Of a stretch of 64,000 nt of DNA, positions 42,848 through 51,963 are shown in pieces. The DNA is from Peteryoungia rhizophila (lineage in GTDB: Bacteria; Pseudomonadota; Alphaproteobacteria; Rhizobiales; Rhizobiaceae), in NCBI RefSeq assembly GCF_004912145.1, contig NZ_STGT01000001.1, positions 310,001-374,000 on the forward strand, in the 5' to 3' direction. Under the pieces are notes generated by a model. The model was not told the origin of the DNA, made no database searches, and worked only from the letters and a program-made list of their open reading frames with translations. How positions within the stretch are numbered: the first letter of the stretch is position 1; every line of letters starts with the position of its first letter. Both the position numbers and the translations under genes were made by a program.

Positions 42848-43881
42848 CACACCGTGCCCTCCTGGCAGTTCAGCAGCGTCTTCATCGACGTGCCATTCGC
42901 CTCGAACGATTCGAATGCTGTCTGAATTTCGCTTAAGGGCCGGCGCTCGGTGATAACGCGACCGATCTCCGAACCATACCGGACAAGCAGATCGATGGCA
43001 GCCTCGTAGTCCTGCGGCTCATAAACCCGCGCGCCGAGCATCTCGATCTCGCGCCAGAAGAAGCGGAAGAGATCGATGACCGGTTTCTTGGCGTGGATGG
43101 CGACCATGACCACCCGCCCGCGTGTCGACACAGCCTCTGTCATCAGATCCACTCCCGCCTGGACACCTGAGACTTCGAAGACGACGTCAGCACCCTTCCC
43201 GCTTGTGGCCACCATGACCTCGCGCGCCACGTCGGTTCTGGACGCATCGAACGCGCCGATGCCGAAAGAGGCGGCAAGCGTCAGGCGAGAGAGGTTGATC
43301 TCCGACAGCAGCACCCGCGCGCCGCGTTTGGCTGCCGCAATAGCAATCAGCATGCCGATTGGGCCACCACCTATGACCAGAACCGTTTCGCCTGGAGCAA
43401 GCCGCGCCCGTTCGATGTCATGACATGCCACCGCCAGCGGCTCCACAAGGGCTGCCAGATCAAGCGGCATCTCGTCCGGAAGCCTGTGAACGGCATAAGC
43501 CGGCACGCTCCAGTATCGCTGCATGGCGCCGTCGGTATCGAGCCCGAGGAATTTCAGGTTGTGGCAGATATGGCTATGACCGGCATCGCAGGCAGGGCAG
43601 TGACCGCAGGGTTTCAATGGGCGGACGACCACCTTGTCGCCGATGGCAAGACCCGAGACACCTGCCCCAAGGGCCGCAACGGTGCCAGACATTTCGTGGC
43701 CTATGATACGGTTTGAACCGACGCGCTGATCCATGGCGCCGTGAAAGACATGCAGATCGGTTCCGCAGATGCCGCACCAGGCAACTTCGATCTGCACCTC
43801 ATCGGCGGCAGGCGGCAGAACAGGTGCATCCCGCAGTTCGAAGCGGTGGTCGCCTTTGTAATAGGCGGCGATATTCGGCAT
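42847..43881 (-). CDS. Zinc-dependent alcohol/polyol dehydrogenase
   Basis: 344 residues from the ATG at 43879-43881 (GAGGAG eight bases upstream); the longer frame has no support. Catalytic zinc ligands: Cys in CGICGTDLHVFHG near residue 36 and GHEMSGTV near 63. Structural zinc: the four Cys of CGHCPACDAGHSHIC near 92. Rossmann motif VIGGGPIGMLIAIAA near 168. This is the sorbitol/L-threonine/galactitol dehydrogenase branch of the MDR family. In the operon it may oxidise the sugar or sugar acid entering the pathway. Confidence 0.9.
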   Translation of the reverse strand: MPNIAAYYKGDHRFELRDAPVLPPAADEVQIEVAWCGICGTDLHVFHGAMDQRVGSNRIIGHEMSGTVAALGAGVSGLAIGDKVVVRPLKPCGHCPACDAGHSHICHNLKFLGLDTDGAMQRYWSVPAYAVHRLPDEMPLDLAALVEPLAVACHDIERARLAPGETVLVIGGGPIGMLIAIAAAKRGARVLLSEINLSRLTLAASFGIGAFDASRTDVAREVMVATSGKGADVVFEVSGVQAGVDLMTEAVSTRGRVVMVAIHAKKPVIDLFRFFWREIEMLGARVYEPQDYEAAIDLLVRYGSEIGRVITERRPLSEIQTAFESFEANGTSMKTLLNCQEGTV

Positions 43882-43891
43882 GATGAACTCC

Positions 43892-44989
43892 TCAGAAGAT
43901 TGCATGGGGGGCCAATCGGGCCCAGTCGAATTCCACCCCGGTGCCGGGTACATCCGGCGCCACGGCCCTAGAATGTTCGAGATCGAGCGGTCTCAGGGTG
44001 TAGCGGTCGATGGGGAAGCTGTGCACTTCGATCCAGCCGGCATTTGTCTGGCCTGCAACGAGGCTGACATGCAGCTCCTGCATGCCATGACTGCAGACGG
44101 GAATGTCATGCGCTGCGCAGCGCCCAGCCACCGCAAGCCAACCGGTAATCCCGCCGCAGTTGGAGGCATCGGGCTGCAGATAGGACAGCCTGGATTGCGC
44201 CAGTGCGAACTCGAATTCATAGATGGTATGGAGATTTTCTCCCATCGCGAGCGCCATCCCGGTCTCATCTACGATGCGGGCATAGCCTGCATAGTCGTCG
44301 GGGATGATCGGCTCCTCGAACCAGAGAAGGTCCAGCGGCTGGAAAGCGCGTGCGGCCTCGATCGCCTGGGGAACATCGAGCGCATAGTTTGCGTCGACCA
44401 TAAATTTGCGGTTCGGCCCCAGCAGGTCACGCACGGCCTCCGCACGGGTCACATCCTCGCGAAGGCTCGGCCGCCCGACCTTGATCTTGACCGCTTCGTA
44501 GCCTTCGGCGAGGTAGCCGCTGACATCCTCCAGCAGTCTTTCCAGCGAAAAGTTCAGGTCGATCCCACCCCTATAGGCACTGGCCGTTCTGCCGGCTCCG
44601 CCCGCCATCCGCCAGAGCGGCAGGTCTTGCATCCGACCTCTCAGGTCCCAGAGCGCGATATCGACCGCCGAGATCGCGAATGAGGCGATCCCGCCACGGG
44701 CGACGTAATGCACGGCCCACTGCATGGCCTCATAGATGTCTTCAACCGGGGTCGCATCGCGGCCAAGGAGCAATGGACGCAGATCATGGTTGATCATCGC
44801 GGCAATCGCCCTGCCGCCGAAGCCGCCCGTATACGTATAGCCGGTACCGACCATGCCGTCGGCCTGGACGATTGTTACAGTGACCAGTTCAAAATGGGTG
44901 TGGTCGCCATGTTTGGCATCGGAAAGGACTTCATCCAAGGGCACACGGAAGAGCCGTGCCTGCAGGTCAACGATACAGGAGCCGATCAT
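43892..44989 (-). CDS. Enolase-superfamily (mandelate racemase group) sugar-acid dehydratase
   Basis: 365 residues from the ATG at 44987-44989 (AAGGA upstream). The active-site signatures of the mandelate racemase subgroup are all visible: KxK in VKIKVGRP near residue 163, metal ligands Asp in [10 protein letters not shown] near 193, Glu in LWFEEPI near 219 and Glu in GENLHTIYE near 247, and the His of [10 protein letters not shown] near 298. Members dehydrate sugar acids such as galactarate, fuconate, arabinonate or rhamnonate. The neighbouring transporter, KduD-like SDR and aldehyde dehydrogenase fit a non-phosphorylated sugar pathway. The exact substrate is not decidable by eye. Confidence 0.9.
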   Translation of the reverse strand: MIGSCIVDLQARLFRVPLDEVLSDAKHGDHTHFELVTVTIVQADGMVGTGYTYTGGFGGRAIAAMINHDLRPLLLGRDATPVEDIYEAMQWAVHYVARGGIASFAISAVDIALWDLRGRMQDLPLWRMAGGAGRTASAYRGGIDLNFSLERLLEDVSGYLAEGYEAVKIKVGRPSLREDVTRAEAVRDLLGPNRKFMVDANYALDVPQAIEAARAFQPLDLLWFEEPIIPDDYAGYARIVDETGMALAMGENLHTIYEFEFALAQSRLSYLQPDASNCGGITGWLAVAGRCAAHDIPVCSHGMQELHVSLVAGQTNAGWIEVHSFPIDRYTLRPLDLEHSRAVAPDVPGTGVEFDWARLAPHAIF

Positions 44990-45002
44990 CACGATATTCC
45001 TT

Positions 45003-45986
45003 TCAGGACAGCTTCACGCGTTGCTGGAGGCGCGCCTGGAGAATGACGACGCCGAGAAGGAAGGCGCCGCGGATGATCGATTGCCAGTAGGCGGAGAGCG
45101 ATATCCAGCCGAGGCCGTTTTCGAAGTTCAGGATGTTGAAGACCATGCCAAGCAGCAGAGCGCCTGCGAGCGTTGCTCCGACAGAGCCGGAGCCGCCGGT
45201 GAGCAGTGTGCCACCCACAACGACGGCTGCAATGGCAAACAGCTCCCAGCCCACGCCCTCGGTCGGCTGCCCAGCACCGAACTGGGACGCGAGAACGACA
45301 CCTGCGAGACCGGCAAGCGCACCCGAGGCTGCATAGACGAGCGCCAGGTTACGCTCCACCTTCAGGCCCATCATGCGTGCGGTCTGCTCACCGTCACCCA
45401 GCGCGAGGATATGCCTGCCGACCGGACGCTTTTCGAGGACCAGCCAGCCAACCAGGTAGGCCAAGCCCGCAATCCATGCGGCGATCGGGAAGCCTAGAAA
45501 GTCGTCCTGACCGATGGCTGTAAAGCCTGTTTCATAAGAGACGGAGACGGACTGGTTGCCTGCCAGCAGAAGGCCGGTTCCCGAGGCGGCCAGCATTGTC
45601 GCCAGCGTGGCAATGAAAGGCTGTATCCGCATCCTGCTTACCAGGAAGCCGTTCAGCAGCCCGACAGCAAGACCGGCAAGCACGCCGCCGCCGAGACCGG
45701 CAGCCCAGTGGTGCCCGGAGAGCAACGCTGCAACAACACTTGCCATGGCGGCCGTTGCGCCGACCGACAGATCAATGCCGCCCGTGATGATCACGAATGT
45801 CATCCCGAGCGCAATCAAGGCGAACATGGAATTGTATCTGAGGAAGCTGAGTATGTTGAACGAGGACAAAAAATTGTCATAGCGCAGGCCGCCGAATATG
45901 ATCAGGGCGACGAGAGCGAGGATCACACCGATGCGGGCAAGTTCAGCGGGAGATCCAAAGGTGAAGGCATGCATGAGCCTATTCAT
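45003..45986 (-). CDS. Sugar ABC transporter permease (RbsC-like), second copy
   Basis: 327 residues, about nine to ten hydrophobic segments. The BPD_transp_2 signatures are present: [25 protein letters not shown] near residue 62, [20 protein letters not shown] near 115, and [23 protein letters not shown] near 215. It is the downstream one of two permease genes, with 9 bases between them; the pair probably forms a heterodimer with the RbsA-like ATPase. Confidence 0.93.
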   Translation of the reverse strand: MNRLMHAFTFGSPAELARIGVILALVALIIFGGLRYDNFLSSFNILSFLRYNSMFALIALGMTFVIITGGIDLSVGATAAMASVVAALLSGHHWAAGLGGGVLAGLAVGLLNGFLVSRMRIQPFIATLATMLAASGTGLLLAGNQSVSVSYETGFTAIGQDDFLGFPIAAWIAGLAYLVGWLVLEKRPVGRHILALGDGEQTARMMGLKVERNLALVYAASGALAGLAGVVLASQFGAGQPTEGVGWELFAIAAVVVGGTLLTGGSGSVGATLAGALLLGMVFNILNFENGLGWISLSAYWQSIIRGAFLLGVVILQARLQQRVKLS

Positions 45987-45995
45987 TTCCGATCC

Positions 45996-47003
45996 TCAAC
46001 TCTTGTCTGCACGTTGCTGAATGTAGACGGCGAACACGATGAGACCCGCCTTGACGATCAGGGCGGCTGCGTCCGGAACGCCATTGGCGAGAAGCGTGTA
46101 GCGGACAAGCTGGATGACGAAGGCGCCAAGCAATGTGCCAATGACATTGGCGCGCCCACCGGCCAGCAGCGTCCCGCCCACCGCGACCGCCGCAATGGCG
46201 TCCAGCTCCATGCCGAGACCAACGAGATTTGCATCACTTGCCGAGTTGCGGGCGATCACCACCAGCCCGGCAAGGCCGGCCAGCGCTCCGCTGATCATGT
46301 AGACACACAACTTGACCCGTCGCACCGGCAGCCCGGCGAGACGTGCTGCCCGCTCGTTGCCGCCGACTGCAATGATCTGCCGTCCGATCACCGTGTAGCG
46401 GGTTACCACCCAGGCGATCACGACGATGACCATCATCAAGATCACCTGTGTAGGTATGCCTGCGACCCTGCCCATGGCGATGAACTGGAAGCTTTCATTC
46501 CGGAACACCTGGAGGTTGCCGTTTGTCATCACCTGCGCAATGCCGCGCCCGGCGATAAAGAGCACGAGCGTGGCGATGATGGGCTGAATGCCGTATCGGA
46601 TGATCAGCATGCCATTGAAGAGCCCCAGCGCCGCCGCAACAGCAACAGGCAGCAGGATCGCGAGCGCGACTGCGATTGGCATCGTCGCTTCTGACCACGC
46701 GGGATGCATGAAGATCATCGGCGCAATGGCGCCGGAGATCGCCATCAATGACCCGACCGAGAGGTCGATCCCGCCGGTCGCGATGACAAGCGTCATTCCG
46801 ATGGCCACGATGACGATCGTCGCGACCTGGGTCAGGTTGACGGTCAGCGTCTGCAACGAGAGGAAGTTGGGTGTGATGGCGATGTTGAGTGCGACAAGTG
46901 CCAGGAACGCGACCAGTGTTCCATAACGGCTCGCGTAGAGAAGGAAGTCTCTACGGACCCGAGGGACCTCTGCCGTCGATGAGGAAATTTGCGGATTGGT
47001 CAT
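45996..47003 (-). CDS. Sugar ABC transporter permease (RbsC-like), first copy
   Basis: 335 residues. Signatures [26 protein letters not shown] near residue 80, NGMLIIRYGIQPIIATLVLFIAGRG near 125, and [26 protein letters not shown] near 235. It starts one base after the ATPase stop. Residue identity to the second permease is moderate only, so this is an old duplication rather than a recent one. Confidence 0.93.
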   Translation of the reverse strand: MTNPQISSSTAEVPRVRRDFLLYASRYGTLVAFLALVALNIAITPNFLSLQTLTVNLTQVATIVIVAIGMTLVIATGGIDLSVGSLMAISGAIAPMIFMHPAWSEATMPIAVALAILLPVAVAAALGLFNGMLIIRYGIQPIIATLVLFIAGRGIAQVMTNGNLQVFRNESFQFIAMGRVAGIPTQVILMMVIVVIAWVVTRYTVIGRQIIAVGGNERAARLAGLPVRRVKLCVYMISGALAGLAGLVVIARNSASDANLVGLGMELDAIAAVAVGGTLLAGGRANVIGTLLGAFVIQLVRYTLLANGVPDAAALIVKAGLIVFAVYIQQRADKS

Positions 47004-47004
47004 A

Positions 47005-48498
47005 TCAGTTCCCCTGATGGGCCATGGCAGAGATCAGGGCCGGTTCACTCAGCTCGCCGCGAGGAAGAACCGCGACGGAACGGCCATCACTGAGGACGCT
47101 GACACTGTCAGAACAGGCCAGGAGTTCTTCCAGTTCGGAGGAAATCATCAGCACGCTGAGACCCTCATCAGCGAGGTTGCGCAAAAGCTTCAGGATTTCC
47201 GACTTGGCGCCGATATCGATCCCGCGTGTCGGCTCATCGATGACCAAAACGCGTGGATCGGTAGCGAGCCAACGGGCCAGAAGCACCTTCTGCTGGTTAC
47301 CGCCAGACAGTTCCTTGATCGGTTGGTCCGCAGAGGAGCACTTGATCGACAGTGCTTTGATGAAGCGGAGCGCAATCTCGTCCTGCCTGCGTCGGTCAAC
47401 GATCCCCGCACGCTTCAGTTTCGGAAGCAGAGCAAGCGTCATGTTTTCCCGCACGGACATATCGGGAATGATCCCGTCAATCTTTCGGTCCTCGGATACA
47501 AAACCGATCCCATCCGCGATCGCATCCGATGGCTCCCGGTAGTGCCTGTCGCGCCCATCGAGTGTAAGCGCGCCTTTCTGAAGTTTGTCCGCCCCAAAAA
47601 TCAGTCGCGCCGTTTCGCTGCGCCCTGAACCGAGAAGTCCTGCAAGGCCGGTGATCTCGCCTTCACGCAATTTGAGGTCGACGTTGACGACGCGCGTGCC
47701 GGCGGAAGCACCTTGGAGCTCCAGCCGCACCGGCCTCGAGACCTTGTCCTTTTCCGGCGCCACGAGCGCTAGCGCATCCAGCTCCTTGCCAAGCATGTGC
47801 CGGACAAGTTCGATTTTTGGGAAGTCGGCCATTGCACCGCGGGCCACCAGTCGGCCATCCCGCATGATCGCGACGCTGTCGCAGACAGCGTAGAGTTCAT
47901 CCAGCCTGTGTCCAACGAAGATGATAGATACACCACGCTGCTTAAGGGTGCGGATCGTCCTGAACAGGATATCAACCTCGCGCTCGTCTAGGGAGGAGGT
48001 GGGCTCATCCATGATGACGAGCCGGGCGTCCTGAAGAACCGCACGCGCAATCGCCACCATCTGGCGGGTCGCGGCGTCGAACTGTCCGACCGGGCGGTCG
48101 ACATCGATCGATAGCTCGAAACTCTCAAGGATCTTCTCCGCCCCCCGGCGCATCGCGCGGCTGTCGAGCAGGCCGAAGCGCCGGAGCTCGCGGGACAGAT
48201 AGATGTTTTCCGCGACAGAGCGCTGTGGCGCCAGATTGATCTCCTGATAGATGGTCGCGATGCCCGCAGCTTCGGCATCGGCCGGCATCGGGAAGTCAGC
48301 TTCCTCGCCGGAAAACTGGATGGATCCGGTATCTCTGCGATAGACACCGGTCAGGATTTTGATCAGCGTCGATTTCCCAGCGCCGTTCTGACCGACAAGC
48401 GCCATGACTTCACCTGGATCGATGGCGAGGGAGACTGCGTCCAGAGCCTTCAGCCCGGCAAAGCTCTTTGTTATGGAGTCCATGACAAGCAGGGGCAC
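47005..48498 (-). CDS. Sugar ABC transporter ATP-binding protein (RbsA-like, two NBDs)
   Basis: 497 residues with two nucleotide-binding domains. N-half: Walker A GQNGAGKSTLIKIL near 36, signature-like FDAATRQMVAIARAV near 135, Walker B LVIMDEPTSSLDE near 156. C-half: GLLGSGRSETARLIFG near 287 (Walker A relaxed as in the family), LSGGNQQKVLLARWL near 392 and VLVIDEPTRGIDIGAK near 415. I take the GTG at 48496-48498, behind GGAAGGA; the upstream TTG at 48516 would add six residues. Powers the two RbsC-like permeases for monosaccharide import. Confidence 0.93.
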   Translation of the reverse strand: MPLLVMDSITKSFAGLKALDAVSLAIDPGEVMALVGQNGAGKSTLIKILTGVYRRDTGSIQFSGEEADFPMPADAEAAGIATIYQEINLAPQRSVAENIYLSRELRRFGLLDSRAMRRGAEKILESFELSIDVDRPVGQFDAATRQMVAIARAVLQDARLVIMDEPTSSLDEREVDILFRTIRTLKQRGVSIIFVGHRLDELYAVCDSVAIMRDGRLVARGAMADFPKIELVRHMLGKELDALALVAPEKDKVSRPVRLELQGASAGTRVVNVDLKLREGEITGLAGLLGSGRSETARLIFGADKLQKGALTLDGRDRHYREPSDAIADGIGFVSEDRKIDGIIPDMSVRENMTLALLPKLKRAGIVDRRRQDEIALRFIKALSIKCSSADQPIKELSGGNQQKVLLARWLATDPRVLVIDEPTRGIDIGAKSEILKLLRNLADEGLSVLMISSELEELLACSDSVSVLSDGRSVAVLPRGELSEPALISAMAHQGN

Positions 48499-48531
48499 GG
48501 GATCACGTCCTTCCAATGAGATCTCGGACGA

Positions 48532-48554
48532 CGGCGGGGCAGAAGCGCCCGCCG
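48532..48554 (-). terminator. GC-rich hairpin between the binding-protein and ATPase genes
   Basis: CGGCGGG (48532-48538) and CCCGCCG (48548-48554) form a 7-bp stem with a 9-base loop that can close further by two G-C pairs. It lies 16 bases after the stop of the sugar-binding gene. It has no T run; stabilisation or partial termination is likely, as for the hairpins at 30116 and 34907. Confidence 0.55.
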
Positions 48555-48569
48555 CCGCGCCTAATCAGA

Positions 48570-49547
48570 TCAGTATGCGTTCGCCAATTCGGCGGCAGCG
48601 TTGCTGGCATCGTAGAACTTGTCTTCGTTGACCAGGATCGGGGCGATCGTCTCGCCATTCGCATAGCGCATCATGGTCTCGAAGGCCTTGGGTCCGAAGC
48701 GCGGATTGCATTCGACCACGGCCGCGATCTTTCCATCAACCACCGCCTGAACGGCTTCCTTGCCACCATCGATCGAGAGGATGAGAATATCCTTGCCGGG
48801 CACCTTGCCAGCCGCTTCCACCGCCGAGATAGCACCAATCGCCATTTCGTCGTTATGGGCATAGATAACGTTTGCGTCGGGATGCGCCTGCAGCAGTGCT
48901 TCAGCCACCTGGCGGCCCTTGTCGCGCGCGAAGTCACCGGACTGGGATGCCACGATCTCGAAACCACCCGCAGCCTGGATCGCCTCATCAAAACCCTTTT
49001 TGCGATCGTTTGCGGGGGACGAGCCGGTTGTTCCCTCGAGCTGGATGATCTTGGTCTTGCCATCCGCGTTCTTGATCAACCACTCGGCCATCCGCCGTCC
49101 CTCCTCGACGAAGTCGGAGCCGATGAAGGTCAGATAGTCTTCGCCGGCCTTGGCGAGCGACGGATCCACGCTTCGGTCAAGCAGGATGACCGGAATGCCT
49201 GCCTTCTTGGCGGCCATGACTGCGGGGATGAGCGGCTTTTCCTCACGTGGAGCGAGGAAAATCAGGTCGACGCCTTGGGCGATCATCGAGTTGACGTCGG
49301 AAACCTGTTTGGCAGCAGAGCCTGCTGCATCCGTGTAGACAAGCTGATGCCCAAGCTTTTCCGCTTCGGCCTTCATGCTGTTGGTCTGAGCAATGCGCCA
49401 AGGATTATTGCTTTCGGTCTGGGCGAAACCAACCTTGTAGGTTTCCTTCTTCTCCAGCTTCGGCAGTTCCTGAGCGTTCAGCCCGAAACCCGTCATCGCG
49501 GTAACGGCAGCCAGCACCGTTGTCGTCAGAAATACCCGTCTATACAT
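48570..49547 (-). CDS. Sugar ABC transporter substrate-binding protein (RbsB-like)
   Basis: 325 residues. Signal peptide YRRVFLTTTVLAAVTAMTGFGLNA. The mature part is a type I periplasmic binding protein: KVGFAQTESNNPWRIAQTNSMKAEAEKLG near residue 40, DLIFLAPREEKPLIPAVMAAKKAGIPVILLDR near 95, and DANVIYAHNDEMAIGAISAVEAAGK near 225. The sequence resembles the YtfQ/galactofuranose-type subgroup in the N-terminal PWR segment, but this is only suggestive. Second gene of the operon, 53 bases after the aldehyde dehydrogenase. Confidence 0.92.
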   Translation of the reverse strand: MYRRVFLTTTVLAAVTAMTGFGLNAQELPKLEKKETYKVGFAQTESNNPWRIAQTNSMKAEAEKLGHQLVYTDAAGSAAKQVSDVNSMIAQGVDLIFLAPREEKPLIPAVMAAKKAGIPVILLDRSVDPSLAKAGEDYLTFIGSDFVEEGRRMAEWLIKNADGKTKIIQLEGTTGSSPANDRKKGFDEAIQAAGGFEIVASQSGDFARDKGRQVAEALLQAHPDANVIYAHNDEMAIGAISAVEAAGKVPGKDILILSIDGGKEAVQAVVDGKIAAVVECNPRFGPKAFETMMRYANGETIAPILVNEDKFYDASNAAAELANAY

Positions 49548-49600
49548 GTCATCCTCCTCTTATAGCGCTCGCACCATGCAAGCGCCTTTCCTCCGAAACT

Positions 49601-51073
49601 TCAGGACCAATTCACATACATGGTCTTCTTGCGCAGATAGCCGTCGAAGCCGTGCTTGCCGTCTTCGCCGCCGATCCCTGAAAGCCCCCAGCCGCTGTGG
49701 AAGCCCTGGACGAGCTCTCCGTTCGTCCGATTGAAGTAGATCTCACCGAATTTGAGCTCATTGGTCAGCCGCATCAGACGACGCAGATCCTTGGTGTAGA
49801 CAAAGGCGGAGAGACCGAAGTCGGTGTCATTGGCGTTTGCCAGTGCCTGCTCAAAGTCGTCAACGACCATGGCAACCGCCACGGGGCCGAAGATTTCCTC
49901 CCGCATCGCTGGGTTGCCATTGGACGCGGTCAGAAGAACCGTCGGCGCCATGAAATGACCCGACTTTAGCGGCCCGTCGGTGATCGCTCCTCCACGCAGA
50001 AGGACTTCGGCCCCTTCCCCGACACTGCGAGTGATGATTTCCTCGACCTTGGACACTTCGCCGGCGCTGATCTTCGGGCCCAGATCCGGATCCTCGAGCG
50101 GCGGCGCGATCGTCAACGCCTTCACTCGGGCCACGAACTTCTCAAGGAACTCCTCGGAGATGGATCTGTGCAGATACATGCGTTCGTTGCAGGTGCAGAT
50201 CTGCCCGCAATTCGTGAATCGCGCCGTGACCGCACTCTCGACAGCCGCGTCAATGTCAGCGTCTTCCATGACAATGAACGGCGCCTTGCCACCCAGTTCA
50301 AGGCGCACGACCTTGATATCATCGGCACCGGCCCGATAGATCTCCCGCCCTGCCCGGGTCGATCCGGTCATCGTCACCATGTCCGAAAGCTCGACAAGCC
50401 GGCTGCCGGCGACGCGCCCGTCGCCGGTCACGACATTGATCACGCCAGCGGGAAAGCCGACCTTTTCGGCAAGCGCGGCAATAAAGAGCCCCGATAGCGG
50501 CGTGAACTCGTGAGATTTGAGGATGAAGGTGTTCCCCGCCACGAGCGCCGGGCCCAGCTTGCGGGCAGCAAGCGCCGCCGGATAGTTCCAGGCGGTAATC
50601 CCTGTCACGACCCCATGCGGGACGCGGCGAACCCAGACTTCCTCGTTGCGCGCATCGGAAGGCACGATCTCTCCTTCGATGCGGCGCGCCTGTTCGGAGG
50701 CATAGCGGAGAAATGTGGCCGTCGCACCGACTTCTCCGCGTGCCTGCCCGATCGGTTTGCCCTGCTCCATCGTGATCAGTTGGGCGAGCAACTCCGCATG
50801 GTCGATCACCTGGTCCGCAAGCAGCGCCACCAGCCGTCCGCGCTCTATGGGAGCGAGAGCTGCCCAACGAGGCTGGGCCAGACGCGCAACGGCAACAGCC
50901 TCCTCGGCCTCCGCCGCCGATGCCATGGGCGTAAAGGCGATCTCGGATCCGTCCGCCGGATTCTCGACCGTCTGCTGGCTACCTGCCGATCCTGACACCC
51001 ACCGCCCACCGACAAACATCTTTGTTTGGACCGCCGAACCGCCGTGGGCCAGCTCGGCCAATTCAATCAACAT
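49601..51073 (-). CDS. Aldehyde dehydrogenase (AldA-like)
   Basis: 490 residues. NAD-binding and catalytic motifs: GITAWNYPAALAARKLGPAL near 157, MTGSTRAGREI near 233, catalytic Glu in VRLELGGKAPF near 257 and Cys in FTNCGQICTC near 292. C-terminal EEIFGPV near 387. This most resembles lactaldehyde/glycolaldehyde dehydrogenase AldA. An ATG at 51017-51019 is a possible alternative start. First gene of the eight-gene operon; a candidate GntR operator ends 13 bases before its ATG. It may oxidise the aldehyde released by cleavage of the sugar. Confidence 0.92.
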   Translation of the reverse strand: MLIELAELAHGGSAVQTKMFVGGRWVSGSAGSQQTVENPADGSEIAFTPMASAAEAEEAVAVARLAQPRWAALAPIERGRLVALLADQVIDHAELLAQLITMEQGKPIGQARGEVGATATFLRYASEQARRIEGEIVPSDARNEEVWVRRVPHGVVTGITAWNYPAALAARKLGPALVAGNTFILKSHEFTPLSGLFIAALAEKVGFPAGVINVVTGDGRVAGSRLVELSDMVTMTGSTRAGREIYRAGADDIKVVRLELGGKAPFIVMEDADIDAAVESAVTARFTNCGQICTCNERMYLHRSISEEFLEKFVARVKALTIAPPLEDPDLGPKISAGEVSKVEEIITRSVGEGAEVLLRGGAITDGPLKSGHFMAPTVLLTASNGNPAMREEIFGPVAVAMVVDDFEQALANANDTDFGLSAFVYTKDLRRLMRLTNELKFGEIYFNRTNGELVQGFHSGWGLSGIGGEDGKHGFDGYLRKKTMYVNWS

Positions 51074-51085
51074 ATCGCATCTCTT

Positions 51086-51096
51086 TGGTACGACGA
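51086..51096. promoter_or_regulatory. FadR-type operator TGGTACGACGA
   Basis: Fits the TNGTNNNACNA consensus of FadR/VanR-class GntR regulators and lies 13 bases before the aldehyde dehydrogenase ATG, where bound regulator would block transcription or translation. Reverse complement of the site at 51160 differs at two positions only. Confidence 0.6.
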
Positions 51097-51159
51097 AAAC
51101 TAGGGTGATTAAGGCTTAATGCGCCACTTTCGTCAAGTCAGCCGTCGTAGAAATATTTT

Positions 51160-51170
51160 TAGTCATACCA
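51160..51170. promoter_or_regulatory. FadR-type operator TAGTCATACCA
   Basis: Also fits TNGTNNNACNA, in the opposite orientation to the site at 51086, 64 bases away. It lies 47 bases before the regulator ATG. The pair could hold a looped repressor complex over both divergent promoters. Confidence 0.6.
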
Positions 51171-51216
51171 AACTTGGGGATCTTGCGCCGTAGATCGCTC
51201 CAAACTACAAAAGGCT

Positions 51217-51936
51217 ATGACCATAATTGAAGATGACTTGAGCCCACACAGCGACAAGCGAGCCGCATCGAACGTCATCCGTTCCCTGGAGCGCCAGATC
51301 GTTTCCGGCGAGCTTGCTGACGGCGCCCACCTGCCGTCGGAGCGCGAGTTGATGGAGATCTACGGCGTGAGCCGCACCGTCGTTCGGGAGGCTGTGACGA
51401 CACTGGCAAGCCGCGGCCTGCTGGAGGCGAGGCCGCGCTATCGCCCGATTGCGAGGCGTCCGGGCTACGACACCGCGCTCAAGGCCGTCGAAGGTGCGAT
51501 CGGTCATCTGCTGACGGAACCGGACGGGATCAAGAACCTCTTCAACTCCCGCATCTTCCTGGAGATGTCGCTGGTGCGGCATGCGGCTCTGCACGCAAAG
51601 CGCGCTGACATCGAGTCGCTGAAGCAAGCGCTGGATGCCAATGAGGCGGCGATCGGCCAGTCAGAACGCTTCTACGCAACAGATGTCGCGTTTCATGGGG
51701 CTCTGTTTCAGATCCCGAGAAACCCGGTGTTTCCGGTGATGCATATGGCCTATGTCGCCTGGCTTTCGCCCCACTGGCGCAAGATGCCAAGCATGCCGGA
51801 ACGCAACGAAACGAATTTCCTGCGGCATCTCGAGATTTTCACGGCGATCCAGAACCGCGATCCGGAGGCGGCCGAAGAGGCCATGCAGGCGCATCTCGTC
51901 TCAGCCTGGGAATTTGTCCGCGGGACGTTTCGCTGA
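51217..51936 (+). CDS. FadR-type GntR regulator (FCD domain)
   Basis: 239 residues. The wHTH has LEGQ-like spacing with SGELADGAHLPSERELMEIYGVSRTVVREAVTTLASRGLLEARPR. The FCD domain follows: metal-binding Asp/His/His positions can be placed at LFNSRIFLEMSLVRHAA, DVAFHGALFQIPRN and MQAHLVSAWEF. Sugar-acid-responsive regulators such as UxuR, DgoR and LldR are of this class. It is divergent from the sugar operon and 27 bases before the GMC oxidoreductase gene. It probably represses both until a sugar-acid intermediate binds. Confidence 0.92.
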   Translation: MTIIEDDLSPHSDKRAASNVIRSLERQIVSGELADGAHLPSERELMEIYGVSRTVVREAVTTLASRGLLEARPRYRPIARRPGYDTALKAVEGAIGHLLTEPDGIKNLFNSRIFLEMSLVRHAALHAKRADIESLKQALDANEAAIGQSERFYATDVAFHGALFQIPRNPVFPVMHMAYVAWLSPHWRKMPSMPERNETNFLRHLEIFTAIQNRDPEAAEEAMQAHLVSAWEFVRGTFR

Positions 51937-51963
51937 ACACTCATCCAACTGGAGCATGATCTG

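Noticed and set aside
45708-46694. 328-codon open frame on the plus strand
   Set aside because: Antisense to two RbsC-like permeases. Its His/Asp/Arg-rich product is the usual shadow of hydrophobic coding sequence.
48516-49565. 349-codon open frame on the plus strand
   Set aside because: Shadow of the sugar-binding-protein gene on the other strand; no domain seen.
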